A DNA stretch of 64,000 nt from Arthrobacter sp. PGP41. GTDB taxonomy: Bacteria > Actinomycetota > Actinomycetes > Actinomycetales > Micrococcaceae. Shown here piece by piece: positions 24,286 through 33,816 of this stretch. How positions within the stretch are numbered: position 1 is the first letter of the stretch; the number at the start of each line of letters is the position of its first letter. Below the pieces are notes generated by a model. The model was not told the DNA's origin and did not search any database. It worked only from the letters and a program-made list of their open reading frames with translations. The position numbers were made by a program, and so were the translations under genes. Location of the stretch: contig NZ_CP026514.1 in assembly GCF_002953935.1 (NCBI RefSeq), positions 1,364,001 to 1,428,000 of the forward strand, given 5' to 3'.

Positions 24286-24951
24286 TCAGGCCCTCGGGGG
24301 CAGGCCGTAGCGGTGCTCCGGCCTGCCCGTCGTCCCGTACCTCAGCTGGATGTCCACGGCGCCGTCGTCCGCCAAGGCGGACAGGTACCGCTGGGCCGTG
24401 GCGCGCGAAACGCCCACCCGGCCGGCCACCTCGGCCGCCGAGTACTGTTCCCCGGGCACCAGCGATTCCAGCACCGCGGCCTCCGTGGCCGAACGCGGTT
24501 TTGGCGACGCCGTGACGTCGCCCGGGATCAGGGCGCGTTTGGCGCGCTCCACCGCGTCCTGGTCCAGCGCCCCGGGTTGCCCCAGCAGGCGCCGGTACCG
24601 GGCGTAGGAGCGCAGCTGCCGGGACAGGGCCTCCGACGTGAACGGTTTCAGCAGGTAGCCCAAGGCTCCGCGGCGGAAAGCCGTCCGGACGGAGGCGGCA
24701 TCGGAGGCCGCGCTCAGCACGATGGTGTCCACGTCCAGCTGCTGGAGGAGGTCCAGGCCCGAGGCGTCCGGCAGGTAGACGTCCAGCAGCACCAGGTCCG
24801 GCCGCAGGCTGTGGATGGACTGCAGGGCCAGCGACACAGTGCCCACCGGCGCCAGTGCCAGGAACCCGGCCACGGAATCCACGTAGGCCGCGTGCAGCTT
24901 GGCCACATGGAAGTCGTCGTCAACGATCAGCACCCGAAAGTCTTCAGGCAT
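24286..24951 (-). CDS. CitB/DcuR-type response regulator
   Basis: A 221-residue response regulator. The receiver domain (1-~120) has the acidic pocket VLIVDDD and phospho-acceptor Asp57 in VLLDVYLPD. The C-terminal region has a winged-helix DNA-binding domain with the GVSRATAQRYLSAL recognition helix, as in DpiA/CitB/DcuR regulators. The ATG at 24951 has AAAGGA 6-7 bases upstream; longer in-frame extensions run inside the kinase gene. It overlaps the end of the sensor gene by 8 bases, so the two are co-translated. It probably controls the divergent citrate-type transporter; this is inferred from arrangement. Confidence 0.95.
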   Translation of the reverse strand: MPEDFRVLIVDDDFHVAKLHAAYVDSVAGFLALAPVGTVSLALQSIHSLRPDLVLLDVYLPDASGLDLLQQLDVDTIVLSAASDAASVRTAFRRGALGYLLKPFTSEALSRQLRSYARYRRLLGQPGALDQDAVERAKRALIPGDVTASPKPRSATEAAVLESLVPGEQYSAAEVAGRVGVSRATAQRYLSALADDGAVDIQLRYGTTGRPEHRYGLPPRA

Positions 24952-26674
24952 TGGTGTCCTTTCCGGTTTGCCCCGTGGTGTTCCGGCCGGCCCGTGCTGC
25001 CGTGGTCCGCGGAAGTGTGGCCATGAAGACTGCGCCGGGCCCGCCCTTGGTGCCCGGATCCAGCACCTTGACGTCGCCGCCGCGGCGCCTCGCCAGCTGG
25101 CGTGCCAACGCCAGGCCAAAACCCTGGCCGCCGCCGCGGCCGCTGTGGGGTCCGGGTCCGGACGCCGTGCTGAACCCTTCGGCGAAGAAGGCCTCCCGGT
25201 CCGTTCCCACCGCCAGCCCGTCACCTGAATCGGCGACGACGATGTGCAGGGTGCCGCCGTCGTCGTCCGGCTCGTCCAGCACCTCCAGCTCAACCCAGCG
25301 GTCCTCCGAAGCGCCGGCCACCGCAGCGTTGACCGCGTTGTCGATCAGGTTGCCCAGCACGGTGGTGACGTCCTGGGGCTCGGCCACCTGCCCGCGGACC
25401 AGGGTCTCCGGACCGATCCGCAGCGCCACGCCCCGCTCGTCCGCCTCCACGCCCTTGGCCCCCACGAACGCCTGCAGGTAGGGGTCCTGGAGCAGCTCCG
25501 CCTGGTCTACCGGGAACTTCAGCGGGCCGGTGGCCGCCAGCCGGCCGAGGTACTCCCGGGCCTGTTGGTGCTGGCCGATGCTCATGAAGCCGGCAATGGT
25601 GTGCAGCTGGTTGGCGAACTCGTGGCGCTGGGCCCGCAACGCCGTGGACATGGTTCCCACGGCGTCCAGCTGCCTGGTGAGCTGCTGCAGTTCCGTGCGG
25701 TCCCGGAGCATCACCACCCAGCCCAGGTCCTCCCGCCGGTGCAGGGCCTTGCGGGCATTGGCCACCAGCACCCGTCCCCCCGCCACGAGCTCAAGTGCCT
25801 CCGGGCCGCCGGAACCGGGCCGGGTCAGCGATTTCAGCTGGTCCGGAACCGGCGCCTCCTCCCAGCGGCTTCCGGCCAGGTCCGGCAACCCCAGCAGCCG
25901 CTGCGCAGCGGAGTTGAACACGCTGATCCGGCCGTCGGCCGAAACGCCGATCACGCCGTCGTCAACGCCTTCGAGCACGGCCACCTGGTCGTGGACCAGC
26001 GTGCTGATCTCCTCCGGTTCCAGCCCCAGCGTGAGCCGCTGCAGCCGGCGGCGCAGCAGGAACGAACCCAGCACGCCGGCGAGCAGCGCGCCGGCCGCCG
26101 TGACGGCCACCGGGCCGATGTCGCGGGCCAGGCTCTGTCCCACGGTTTCCATGGAGTACCCCACGCTGACTTCGCCCACCACGGTGGTGCCGTCCGGAGC
26201 GTAGACGGGAACCTTCGCCCCCGCGGAGGGGCCCAGCGTTCCGGTGTTCCGGGTGGTGACCTCCCGGCCTGCCAGGGCCTCGGACGGATCGGTGCTGACT
26301 TTTTCGCCGAGCCGCTCCGGGTCCGGGTGGGCCAGCCTGAGGCCGGTCTCATCGGTGATCACCACGAACAGGGCGCCGGTCCGGGCCCGCGCGGCTTCGG
26401 CTGCCTCCATGAGGGGACCCGCGGCCAGTTCCGCGGCCGGGGGAGTACCCGGCTGTTGGCTGATTGCCAGCACGTCCGCCCGCACTGAGGCGTCCGAGGC
26501 TAACGTCCTGGCCAGGGTCAGGGCCCGGTTTTCCGCCTCGCTGCCCGCGCGGTCATAGGTCAGCCAGGCGTGGACGGCTGCGCTGAACAGGACAACCAGG
26601 AGCACCACGGACAGTTGCAGCAGGAGGGTCTGGGTGGAGAACCGCAGCGGCGGCCGGGGCGCAGGGCGCTGCAT
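24944..26674 (-). CDS. CitA/DcuS-type sensor histidine kinase
   Basis: A 576-residue membrane sensor kinase. A first helix (~15-40) is followed by a periplasmic PAS/PDC-like sensor (~45-175), a second helix (~180-205), a cytoplasmic PAS domain (~215-310), a phospho-acceptor segment RHEFANQLH with His351 and an HATPase domain (NLIDNAVNA, DSGDG, GQGFGLALA). This is the carboxylate-sensing CitA/DcuS layout. The ATG at 26674 has a perfect AAGGAGG upstream; the frame extends beyond but without a ribosome site. It is divergent from the CitMHS transporter with a 215-bp gap, so citrate or a related carboxylate is the likely ligand. Confidence 0.95.
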   Translation of the reverse strand: MQRPAPRPPLRFSTQTLLLQLSVVLLVVLFSAAVHAWLTYDRAGSEAENRALTLARTLASDASVRADVLAISQQPGTPPAAELAAGPLMEAAEAARARTGALFVVITDETGLRLAHPDPERLGEKVSTDPSEALAGREVTTRNTGTLGPSAGAKVPVYAPDGTTVVGEVSVGYSMETVGQSLARDIGPVAVTAAGALLAGVLGSFLLRRRLQRLTLGLEPEEISTLVHDQVAVLEGVDDGVIGVSADGRISVFNSAAQRLLGLPDLAGSRWEEAPVPDQLKSLTRPGSGGPEALELVAGGRVLVANARKALHRREDLGWVVMLRDRTELQQLTRQLDAVGTMSTALRAQRHEFANQLHTIAGFMSIGQHQQAREYLGRLAATGPLKFPVDQAELLQDPYLQAFVGAKGVEADERGVALRIGPETLVRGQVAEPQDVTTVLGNLIDNAVNAAVAGASEDRWVELEVLDEPDDDGGTLHIVVADSGDGLAVGTDREAFFAEGFSTASGPGPHSGRGGGQGFGLALARQLARRRGGDVKVLDPGTKGGPGAVFMATLPRTTAARAGRNTTGQTGKDTNA

Positions 26675-26761
26675 GATCCTCCTTGAATCGAGCGGGCGGC
26701 ACAGTGCCGACCCGCTGCAGGTGGCCGGACCGCAGTGAACACAAACCGACGTGAGCACAAT

Positions 26762-26774
26762 GAGCAAAATGCTC
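26762..26774. promoter_or_regulatory. Small inverted repeat in the divergent sensor/transporter region
   Basis: GAGCA-aaa-TGCTC lies in a locally AT-rich patch (about 26735-26815) of the 215-bp gap between the sensor kinase and transporter genes. It is a candidate regulator site; no experimentally known consensus was matched. Confidence 0.3.
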
Positions 26775-26889
26775 CCAATAAGCAGTATGCCAATCAATTG
26801 AGCCAAAGGCACTGCCGTGACGGCGGCCACCCTACAGTCTGTAGCACGCGTCACACCGCTGTGCCGCTGTTCACAAGAAGGAGCCGGCC

Positions 26890-28389
26890 GTGCTGGTATT
26901 ACTTGGATTCGCCATGATCGCGGTATTCATGGTGCTGATCATGACGAAGAAGTTGACGCCGGTGCTGGCGTTGATCATCGTCCCCACTGTTTTTGGCCTT
27001 TTTGCCGGTGCCGGCCTGGGCATCGGCGACATGGTGATGGACTCCATGAAGTCCATGACCTCCACCGCAGCCCTGCTCATGTTCGCCATCATCTACTTCG
27101 GGCTGATGATCGACGTCGGGCTCTTCGATCCGCTGGTCCGCTTCATCCTCCGCAAGTTGGGCAATGACCCCGCCAAGGTTGTCCTGGGAACCGCCATCCT
27201 CGCCGCAGCTGTATCCCTTGACGGCGACGGCTCCACCACCTTCATCCTCACCACCGCAGCCATGCTGCCGATCTACCTGCGGCTGAAGATGAGCCCCGTG
27301 GTCCTCACCTGCGTGGCGGGCCTGGCCAACGGCACCATGAACATCGTGCCGTGGGGCGGCCCCACCGCCCGCGCCGCCAGCGCCCTGAAGATCGACGTCA
27401 ATGACGTCTTCGTCCCCATGATCCCGTCCCTCCTCGGGGGCGTCGCCGTGGTCATGGCCTTCGCCTGGGTCCTGGGACTGCAGGAACGCAACCGCCTCCG
27501 CGCCACGGCGCCGGAAATCTGGTCTGTCCCTGAAACCGCCGAAGGGTTCGACGGCGGCACGCAGCCTTCCGGTGGGGCCAGTGGTTCGGGAACCGCCCGC
27601 GGACGCAAGGAGACCAACCCCGGCGGAGCAGCCCCGGCCGGTGTGTCCCCGGAGGGGTCCTCCGTTGCCGTCCTGGACCGCACCGAAACTCCCCAGGACG
27701 CACAGCGCTCGCAGGACGTACAGGATGCCGGGCTGGCTGACACGGCCCTGGACCCCAACCGCTCCACGCTCCGGCCCAAACTGTTCGGGTTCAACCTGGC
27801 CCTCACGGTGGCCGTGATGGGCATGCTCATCGCCGATCTCGTGCCCCTGCCCTACGTCTTCATGGTGGGATCGGCCATCGCCCTGCTGGTGAACTTCCCC
27901 CGCGTCAAGGACCAGGCCACGCAGATCGTGGCCCACGCGCCGTCGATCGTTGCCGTGGTCAGCATGGTCATGGCCGCAGCCGTGCTCACCGGTGTCCTGA
28001 CCGGTACCGGCATGGTGGAAGCGATGTCCGCCTGGCTTGTACAGATCATCCCGTCCAGCATGGGCCCGCTGATGGCCGTGATCACCGGCATCCTCAGCAT
28101 CCCCATGACGTTCTTCATGAGCAACGACGCCTTCTACTTCGGCGTCCTGCCCGTGCTCAGCGAGACCGCAGGCCACTACGGAATCACCGCCGCCGAAATG
28201 GCCCGGGCCTCCATCACCGGCCAGCCGTTCCACATGCAGAGCCCGCTGGTTCCCGCCATCCTGCTCCTGGTATCGCTGGCGAAGGTGGACCTCGGCGACC
28301 ACCACAAGAAAGTCCTGTGGCGCAGCGCCGTAGTGTCCCTGGTCATGCTGGGAATTGGCATGCTGACTGGAGCCATTGGAATCGGTTAG
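26890..28389 (+). CDS. CitMHS family citrate-metal/proton symporter
   Basis: A 499-residue inner-membrane carrier of the CitMHS family (import of citrate, often as a divalent metal complex). About eleven hydrophobic helices are visible, with family motifs GDGSTTFILTTAAMLP and PWGGPTARAAS in the N-terminal half and MTFFMSNDAFYFGVLPVL in the C-terminal half. The central cytoplasmic loop (~198-298) is long and rich in Gly, Pro, Ser and Asp. The GTG at 26890 has AAGGAG 6 bases upstream. It is divergent from the CitAB-like pair. The metal preference cannot be read from sequence. Confidence 0.94.
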   Translation: MLVLLGFAMIAVFMVLIMTKKLTPVLALIIVPTVFGLFAGAGLGIGDMVMDSMKSMTSTAALLMFAIIYFGLMIDVGLFDPLVRFILRKLGNDPAKVVLGTAILAAAVSLDGDGSTTFILTTAAMLPIYLRLKMSPVVLTCVAGLANGTMNIVPWGGPTARAASALKIDVNDVFVPMIPSLLGGVAVVMAFAWVLGLQERNRLRATAPEIWSVPETAEGFDGGTQPSGGASGSGTARGRKETNPGGAAPAGVSPEGSSVAVLDRTETPQDAQRSQDVQDAGLADTALDPNRSTLRPKLFGFNLALTVAVMGMLIADLVPLPYVFMVGSAIALLVNFPRVKDQATQIVAHAPSIVAVVSMVMAAAVLTGVLTGTGMVEAMSAWLVQIIPSSMGPLMAVITGILSIPMTFFMSNDAFYFGVLPVLSETAGHYGITAAEMARASITGQPFHMQSPLVPAILLLVSLAKVDLGDHHKKVLWRSAVVSLVMLGIGMLTGAIGIG

Positions 28390-28439
28390 TCTGTAGCTGC
28401 CGTGCTGCCGCCATTCGTGGCGGGACCCGGCAAGAAGGT

Positions 28440-28475
28440 GCCCGTCTGACGCCCGCTGGGGGTCGTCAGACGGGC
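28440..28475 (+). terminator. Hairpin after the citrate transporter gene
   Basis: Eleven-base perfect arms (gcccgtctgac / gtcagacgggc) enclose 14 bases between the transporter and gatC. The following bases contain only a short T-run, so it is a probable but not strong intrinsic terminator. Confidence 0.6.
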
Positions 28476-28491
28476 ATCATCGTTTCCCCAC

Positions 28492-28497
28492 TAGAAT
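28492..28497 (+). promoter_or_regulatory. Candidate -10 element of the gatCAB operon
   Basis: TAGAAT lies 37 bases upstream of the gatC ATG, leaving a short leader with AGGGGAGA at 28523-28530 as ribosome site. No clear -35 hexamer was seen. Confidence 0.5.
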
Positions 28498-28534
28498 GGA
28501 TCGGAAATCAATTCAAACTTTGCAGGGGAGATCC

Positions 28535-28831
28535 ATGGCTGCGATCAACCGTGACGACGTCGCGCACCTCGCGCGGCTCGCTCACATTGAGATGAGTGAC
28601 CAAGAGCTGGACAGGATGGCCGGCGAACTCGCCGTCATTGTTGATTCGGTCAAATCCGTCAGTCAGGCCGCCGGCGACGACGTCCCGGCCACTTCACACC
28701 CCATTCCGCTGAGCAATGTGTTCCGCGAAGACGTTGTGGGCCACACCTTCACGGCGGAACAGGCACTCTCCGGGGCGCCCGACTCCGAAGACAACCGTTT
28801 CAAGGTCCCGGCAATCCTGGATGAGGCATAA
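28535..28831 (+). CDS. gatC: Asp-tRNA(Asn)/Glu-tRNA(Gln) amidotransferase subunit C
   Basis: GatC (98 residues) is the small clamp subunit of the GatCAB enzyme that amidates mischarged Glu-tRNA(Gln) and Asp-tRNA(Asn). The ATG at 28535 ([16 protein letters not shown]) is chosen because the family starts here and AGGGGAGA precedes it; an upstream ATG at 28496 lies inside the -10 region. It is followed after 4 bases by gatA and then gatB in the usual order. Confidence 0.97.
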   Translation: MAAINRDDVAHLARLAHIEMSDQELDRMAGELAVIVDSVKSVSQAAGDDVPATSHPIPLSNVFREDVVGHTFTAEQALSGAPDSEDNRFKVPAILDEA

Positions 28832-28835
28832 ACCC

Positions 28836-30416
28836 ATGACTGACACGAACAAACTCATCCGCCTCTCCGCCGCCGAGCTGGCCGAAAAGCTCGCCGCCGG
28901 CGAGGTCACCTCCGTCGAGGCCACCCAGGCGTACCTGGACCGGATCGCGGAGGTGGACGGCGGTGAACGCGGCGTCAACGCGTTCCTGCACGTCAATGCA
29001 GAGGAAGCGCTCGCCGTCGCCGCCGAGGTGGACGCCATCCGCGCCGCCGGCGGTGCGGAGGCCGAAGCGTTGCATGTCCTCGCGGGCGTGCCCATCGCCG
29101 TGAAGGACCTCATCGTCACCATCGGCCAGCCCACCACCGCGGGATCCAAGATCCTCGAAGGCTGGCACAGCCCGTACGACGCCACCGTCGTCGAACGCCT
29201 GCGGGCCGCGAAGATGCCCATCCTGGGCAAGACCAACCTGGACGAGTTCGCCATGGGCTCCTCCACCGAGCATTCCGCGTACGGCCCCACCCGCAACCCC
29301 TGGGACCTGGACCGCATTCCCGGCGGGTCCGGCGGCGGGTCCGCGGCCGCCGTCGCCGCCTTTGAGGCGCCCCTCGCCCTCGGCACCGACACCGGCGGAT
29401 CCATCCGCCAGCCCGGCGCCGTCACCGGCACCGTGGGCGTGAAGCCCACGTACGGCAGCGTTTCCCGTTACGGGGCCATCGCCATGGCGTCCTCGCTGGA
29501 CCAGATCGGGCCGGTTTCCCGGACCGTCCTTGACTCCGCGCTCCTGCACCAGGTCATCGGCGGGCACGATCCCCGCGACTCCACCTCGCTGCCGGACCCG
29601 CTTGCCGACCTCGTCGCCGCTGCCAAGACCGGCAACGTTGAGGGCCTGCGGATCGGCATCATCAAGGAGCTGCACGGCGAGGGCTACCAGGCCGGCGTCG
29701 AGAACCGCTTCAACGACGCCCTGGAACTCCTCAAGGAGGCCGGCGCGCAGATCGTTGAGGTTTCGTGCCCCAACTTCCAGTACGCCCTGGGCGCCTACTA
29801 CCTGATCATGCCCTCCGAGGCGTCCTCCAACCTCGCCAAGTTCGACGGCGTCCGGTACGGCCTGCGCGTCCTCCCCGAAGAGGGCCCCATGACCATCGAA
29901 CGCGTCATGGGTGCCACCCGCGCCGCCGGTTTCGGCGATGAGGTGAAGCGCCGCATCATCCTGGGCACCTACGCCCTGTCCGCCGGCTACTACGACGCCT
30001 ACTACGGCTCGGCGCAGAAGGTCCGGACCCTGGTACAGCGCGACTTCGACGCCGCGTTCACCGTGGCGGACGTCCTGATTTCTCCTACGGCCCCCACCAC
30101 GGCCTTCCGCCTCGGCGAGAAGCTGGACGATCCCCTGGCCATGTACCTCAATGACGTCGCCACCATCCCGGCCAACCTCGCCGGCGTTCCCGGGCTCTCC
30201 CTGCCGGGCGGCCTGGCGGACGAGGACGGGCTGCCCGTGGGCATCCAGCTGCTGGCCCCTGCCCGCGAGGACGCCCGCCTGTACCGCGTGGGCGCCGTCC
30301 TGGAGTCGCTGCTGGAGGCCAAGTGGGGCGGCCCGCTGCTGGCCCAGGCCCCGGCGCTGGCCGCCTCGGCGGTTGGGCCCGTTGAAACCCTTGTTGGAAG
30401 CCAGGAGGCAAAATAA
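28836..30416 (+). CDS. gatA: Asp-tRNA(Asn)/Glu-tRNA(Gln) amidotransferase subunit A
   Basis: GatA (526 residues) is the amidase subunit that releases ammonia from glutamine. The amidase signature is clear: the catalytic Lys in VPIAVKDLI, the [12 protein letters not shown] segment with the cis-Ser, and the nucleophile Ser in [11 protein letters not shown]. The ATG at 28836 follows gatC by 4 bases; an extension inside gatC is a frame artefact. The last base of its TAA is shared with the gatB ATG (TAATG). Confidence 0.98.
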   Translation: MTDTNKLIRLSAAELAEKLAAGEVTSVEATQAYLDRIAEVDGGERGVNAFLHVNAEEALAVAAEVDAIRAAGGAEAEALHVLAGVPIAVKDLIVTIGQPTTAGSKILEGWHSPYDATVVERLRAAKMPILGKTNLDEFAMGSSTEHSAYGPTRNPWDLDRIPGGSGGGSAAAVAAFEAPLALGTDTGGSIRQPGAVTGTVGVKPTYGSVSRYGAIAMASSLDQIGPVSRTVLDSALLHQVIGGHDPRDSTSLPDPLADLVAAAKTGNVEGLRIGIIKELHGEGYQAGVENRFNDALELLKEAGAQIVEVSCPNFQYALGAYYLIMPSEASSNLAKFDGVRYGLRVLPEEGPMTIERVMGATRAAGFGDEVKRRIILGTYALSAGYYDAYYGSAQKVRTLVQRDFDAAFTVADVLISPTAPTTAFRLGEKLDDPLAMYLNDVATIPANLAGVPGLSLPGGLADEDGLPVGIQLLAPAREDARLYRVGAVLESLLEAKWGGPLLAQAPALAASAVGPVETLVGSQEAK

Positions 30417-31924
30417 TGAACACTGAAGCAATCCTGAGCTTTGAAGAGGCCATGGAGAAGTACGATCCCGTCCTGGGGTTCGAGGTCCACGTTGAGCTCA
30501 ACACCAAGACCAAGATGTTCTCCTCCGCCCCGAACGTCTTCGGCGACGAGCCCAACACCAATGTCAACGAGGTGGACCTTGGCATGCCGGGCGTCCTGCC
30601 TGTGGTGAACAAGACGGCGGTGGAGTCCTCCATCAAGATCGGCCTGGCGCTCAATTGCAAGATTGCCGAGAGCTGCCGGTTTGCCCGGAAGAACTACTTC
30701 TACCCGGACACCCCCAAGAACTTCCAGACGTCCCAGTACGACGAGCCCATCGCATACGACGGCTACCTGGACATCGAGCTCTCCGACGGCACCGTGTTCC
30801 GCGTGGAAATCGAGCGCGCGCACATGGAGGAGGACGCCGGGAAGTTGACCCACATGGGCGGGGCCACCGGCCGCATCCACGGGGCCGATTTCTCCCTGGT
30901 TGACTACAACCGCGCCGGCGTTCCGCTGGTGGAGATCGTCACGAAGCCCATCGAGGGGGCAGGCTCCCGCGCCCCGGAGCTGGCCAAGGCCTACGTTGCC
31001 GCCGTCCGCGAGATCGTCAAGAACCTGGGCGTGTCCGACGCGAAGATGGAACGCGGCAACGTGCGCTGCGACGCCAACGTGTCGCTGCGCCCGCATGGCC
31101 GGGAAAGGTTCGGCATCCGGTCCGAAACCAAGAACGTGAACTCGCTGCGCGCCGTCGAACACGCCGTCCGCTACGAGATCCAGCGCCACGCCGCCGTCCT
31201 GGACGCCGGCAACCCCGTGGTGCAGGAAACCCGCCACTGGCACGAGGACACCCGCACCACCACCTCGGGCCGGCCCAAGTCCGATGCCGACGACTACCGC
31301 TACTTCCCGGAACCGGACCTGGTTCCCGTGGTGGCTTCCCGCGAATGGGTTGAGGAACTCCGGGCCACCCTGCCCGAGCCGCCGGCCGCCCGCCGCAAGC
31401 GCCTCCAGGCAGACTGGGGCTACTCGGACCTCGAATTCCGCGACGTGGTCAACGCCGGCGTCATGGACGAGATCGAAGAAACCATCGCCGCCGGAGCCTC
31501 GGCCTCCGTGGCCCGCAAGTGGTGGATGGGCGAGATCGTGGGCCGCGCCAAGAACGCTGACGTGGACCCGGGCCAGCTCGGCGTCCAGCCCGCCACCATC
31601 GTGGAGCTCGCCCGCATGGTGGAGGCAGGCCAGATCAACAACAAGATGGCTTCCGAGGTGCTGGACGGCGTCCTCGCCGGCGAAGGCACGCCGGCGGAGA
31701 TCGTGGAGGAGCGCGGCCTGGCCGTTGTTTCCGACGACGGGCCCCTGCTGGAAGCCATCGACGCCGCCCTGGCCGCGCAGCCCGACGTCGCGGACAAGAT
31801 CCGCGGCGGCAAGGTCCAGGCTATCGGCGCGATCGTGGGCGGGGTCATGAAGGCTACCCGCGGCCAGGCCGACGCCGCGCGCGTCCGCGAGCTGATCCTG
31901 GAGAAGCTGGGCGTCACCGTCTAG
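30416..31924 (+). CDS. gatB: Asp-tRNA(Asn)/Glu-tRNA(Gln) amidotransferase subunit B
   Basis: GatB (502 residues) activates the mischarged tRNA and transfers ammonia from GatA. The N-terminal cradle domain opens with [15 protein letters not shown], contains the zinc/metal region and the [13 protein letters not shown] segment, and the C-terminal GatB/Yqey helical domain is complete ([13 protein letters not shown]). AGGAGG lies 9-10 bases upstream of the ATG. A long palindromic element with a T-run closes the operon 12 bases after the stop. Confidence 0.98.
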   Translation: MNTEAILSFEEAMEKYDPVLGFEVHVELNTKTKMFSSAPNVFGDEPNTNVNEVDLGMPGVLPVVNKTAVESSIKIGLALNCKIAESCRFARKNYFYPDTPKNFQTSQYDEPIAYDGYLDIELSDGTVFRVEIERAHMEEDAGKLTHMGGATGRIHGADFSLVDYNRAGVPLVEIVTKPIEGAGSRAPELAKAYVAAVREIVKNLGVSDAKMERGNVRCDANVSLRPHGRERFGIRSETKNVNSLRAVEHAVRYEIQRHAAVLDAGNPVVQETRHWHEDTRTTTSGRPKSDADDYRYFPEPDLVPVVASREWVEELRATLPEPPAARRKRLQADWGYSDLEFRDVVNAGVMDEIEETIAAGASASVARKWWMGEIVGRAKNADVDPGQLGVQPATIVELARMVEAGQINNKMASEVLDGVLAGEGTPAEIVEERGLAVVSDDGPLLEAIDAALAAQPDVADKIRGGKVQAIGAIVGGVMKATRGQADAARVRELILEKLGVTV

Positions 31925-31936
31925 CCCTCCCACCCC

Positions 31937-31999
31937 AACCGGGTAGCGCCAAGTGTCGTTATGGGCTCCCATAACGACACTTGGCGCTACCCGGTTTTT
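31937..31999 (+). terminator. Perfect 29-bp palindromic element with T-run after gatB (copy 1)
   Basis: Arms 31937-31965 and 31968-31996 are perfect inverted complements separated by only two bases, and the right arm runs straight into TTTTT. This is an exceptionally strong intrinsic terminator for gatCAB. Its core GGTAGCGCCAAGTGTCGTT is shared by two other palindromes at 32718 and 61668, so it is also a member of a dispersed repeat family. Confidence 0.85.
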
Positions 32000-32138
32000 G
32001 TATTAAGTACTCAGGTGCGTGCGCCGCGAAAGTACTTATGTTCACTGGCCGGCCGCGGTCCTACACTGAACCGCAGGACACCGCTTCGAGGAACAAGCAG
32101 GCCGGTGTTGTGGGAGATGCTGTGTGGGAGGAATGGAC

Positions 32139-32720
32139 ATGTCCGTCAGGGATGCATTGAAGATCCGCAAGGCCCTGCTCGCCGGAGCCGTGGCCCTGAC
32201 CCTGACGGGGGCCGGGGTCGCCTTTGCCTGGGCCGCCGACTCGCCGCAGCCCTCCCCGTCGCAGTCGGCGCCGGGGCAGGAGAACCGGCCGGCCAAACCG
32301 GACAAGACCCAGCGGCCGCAGCACCTGCACAGCGAGGGCGTGGTTAAGAAAGCGGACGGCACCTTCCAGACCGTCCTCGAGCAGCGCGGCACGGTGGAGT
32401 CAGTCAGTGACACCTCGATCACCGTCAAGAGCGAGGACGGCTACTCGCAGACCTACGCTGTCAACGCGGAGACGAAGATCAAGCAGGTACCTGCCCCCGC
32501 CGCCAACGGCTCTTCGGCAACGCCCGACGGCGGCAAGCGGCTTAAGCCGACGGGCGGAACCATCGCGGACATCGCCGCCGGCGACACGGTCCGGATTTCC
32601 GGCGTCAGGAATGGGGACCAGGCCACGGCCGGGCGGATTGTTGAAGGGGCCGGTGACGGTCCGGGACTCGGGCTGGGCCGGGGCCACGAAAAAGGCCACG
32701 GTAAACGCCATGCAAAGTAG
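32139..32720 (+). CDS. Exported DUF5666 domain protein
   Basis: A 193-residue protein starting at ATG 32139, six bases after GGAGGA; two in-frame starts at 32124 and 32133 overlap that site. An N-terminal signal peptide or anchor (ALLAGAVALTLTGAGVAFAW) is followed by a Pro/Gln-rich linker and a beta-rich DUF5666 domain (~70-170; TVESVSDTSITVKSEDG, GDTVRISGV). The end is Gly/His/Lys-rich (GRGHEKGHGKRHAK), suggestive of metal or polyanion binding. Function is unknown. The TAG stop is the first part of a palindromic element. Confidence 0.85.
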   Translation: MSVRDALKIRKALLAGAVALTLTGAGVAFAWAADSPQPSPSQSAPGQENRPAKPDKTQRPQHLHSEGVVKKADGTFQTVLEQRGTVESVSDTSITVKSEDGYSQTYAVNAETKIKQVPAPAANGSSATPDGGKRLKPTGGTIADIAAGDTVRISGVRNGDQATAGRIVEGAGDGPGLGLGRGHEKGHGKRHAK

Positions 32721-32771
32721 GTAGCAGCAAGTGTCGTTTTGACCCCTCAAAACGACACTTAGCGCTACCTA
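32718..32771. terminator. Palindromic element (copy 2) between convergent genes
   Basis: Arms 32718-32742 and 32747-32771 match at 22 of 25 positions with a cccc loop. The three mismatches are adjacent (agc against gct). The left arm starts with the TAG stop of the DUF5666 gene, and the - strand LysR gene ends at 32778. The core AAGTGTCGTTTTGA matches the other copies. Its position suggests a bidirectional terminator. Confidence 0.8.
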
Positions 32772-32777
32772 GTTGGG

Positions 32778-33689
32778 TCAGCCCCGTTCCACCAGCCCGG
32801 CCATGATCTTCTGCAGCGCCTCGGAGACGATCGTGACCGAACGGCGCTTCAGGTTCTCCGGCCGGGCCAAAAGGTCGATCCGGCGCCGGGTGCTGATGCC
32901 AGCCAGCGGCCGCAGCACGATGTCCGGGTTGAGCACCGGGCCGGCGGTGTACCTCGGGAGCAGGCCCACCACTCCGCCGGCAGCAACCAGGGCCGCCACC
33001 GTGGAGTAGTCGTTGATCCGGTGGACGATGTTCGGCTCACGGCTGGAAACCGCGGCGACGGCGGACAGCACGTCGGCGGGAGAGTAACCGGTGTGGCTGG
33101 TCACCCAGGCCTCGCCGCCGACGTCGTCCGCCGTCACCGCAGCCTTGGCCGCGAGGGGATGCCCGGCCGGCAAGGCCACATCCAGCGGTTCGTGCGCCAG
33201 TGGTATCACGGTGACGCGCTCTGCCGGCCACCGCGGGCTGTGGTCCATCCTGTGGGCGAGCACCAGGTCATAGCGTGCGGTCAGGGCGGGAAAGTCCTGC
33301 TGGGCAACGTCCTCATCCGAGAGTTCTATGCGCGGCTGGCCCGGGGCGTCAAGGATCCGCGCCAACGGAGCGAACACCGCCTGGCCGGCACTGTGGAACC
33401 CGCACAGGGTCACCCGCCCGGCCGACGAGCCGTGATAGTTCCCGATGGCGCCCCGGGCGTCGGCCATGGCACTGACGACGGCTGCCCCGGCGTCGGCCAG
33501 CACCTGGCCTGCCTCGGTAAGGACCAGGTTGCGGCCGTCCTTGCGGGTGAGGGGAACGTCGATTTTCCGCTGCAGCAGCGCCAGTTGCTGGGAGACGGCG
33601 GACGGGGTGACCATGAGGGTATCGGCCACGGCCTTGACGCTTCCCAAGGCGCCGAGTTCCCGGAGGATTTCAAGCTGGTGGATTTCCAT
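32778..33689 (-). CDS. LysR family transcriptional regulator
   Basis: A 303-residue LysR regulator with an N-terminal winged helix (MEIHQLEILRELGALGS, TPSAVSQQLALLQ) and a periplasmic-binding-like effector domain. It is divergent from tdh with 127 bases between the starts and ends against the palindrome at 32718. By the usual LysR arrangement it is likely to regulate the tdh-kbl genes, with threonine, glycine or a derivative as possible effector; this is inference from position only. Confidence 0.95.
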   Translation of the reverse strand: MEIHQLEILRELGALGSVKAVADTLMVTPSAVSQQLALLQRKIDVPLTRKDGRNLVLTEAGQVLADAGAAVVSAMADARGAIGNYHGSSAGRVTLCGFHSAGQAVFAPLARILDAPGQPRIELSDEDVAQQDFPALTARYDLVLAHRMDHSPRWPAERVTVIPLAHEPLDVALPAGHPLAAKAAVTADDVGGEAWVTSHTGYSPADVLSAVAAVSSREPNIVHRINDYSTVAALVAAGGVVGLLPRYTAGPVLNPDIVLRPLAGISTRRRIDLLARPENLKRRSVTIVSEALQKIMAGLVERG

Positions 33690-33754
33690 CCCGCCAGTCT
33701 ACGCATTAGGCAAGCTACATCGTCGATTGAGAATTCCACTGTTGTGCTAAAGCT

Positions 33755-33776
33755 TTCCCCTCGCTGTAATGGGGAA
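33755..33776. promoter_or_regulatory. Inverted repeat in the LysR/tdh divergent promoter
   Basis: TTCCCC and GGGGAA flank a 10-base spacer (tcgctgtaat) 41 bases before the tdh start. The spacer holds a possible -10 element, TGTAAT (33765-33770), so a protein bound to the repeat would cover the promoter. Candidate operator only. Confidence 0.35.
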
Positions 33777-33816
33777 GGCAGGACATGCCAGAGACAGACA
33801 AAGAGTGAGGAAGCCG

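Noticed and set aside
30002..31972. A 656-residue - strand frame across gatA/gatB
   Set aside because: Complement of two certain housekeeping genes; composition typical of antisense frames in GC-rich DNA.
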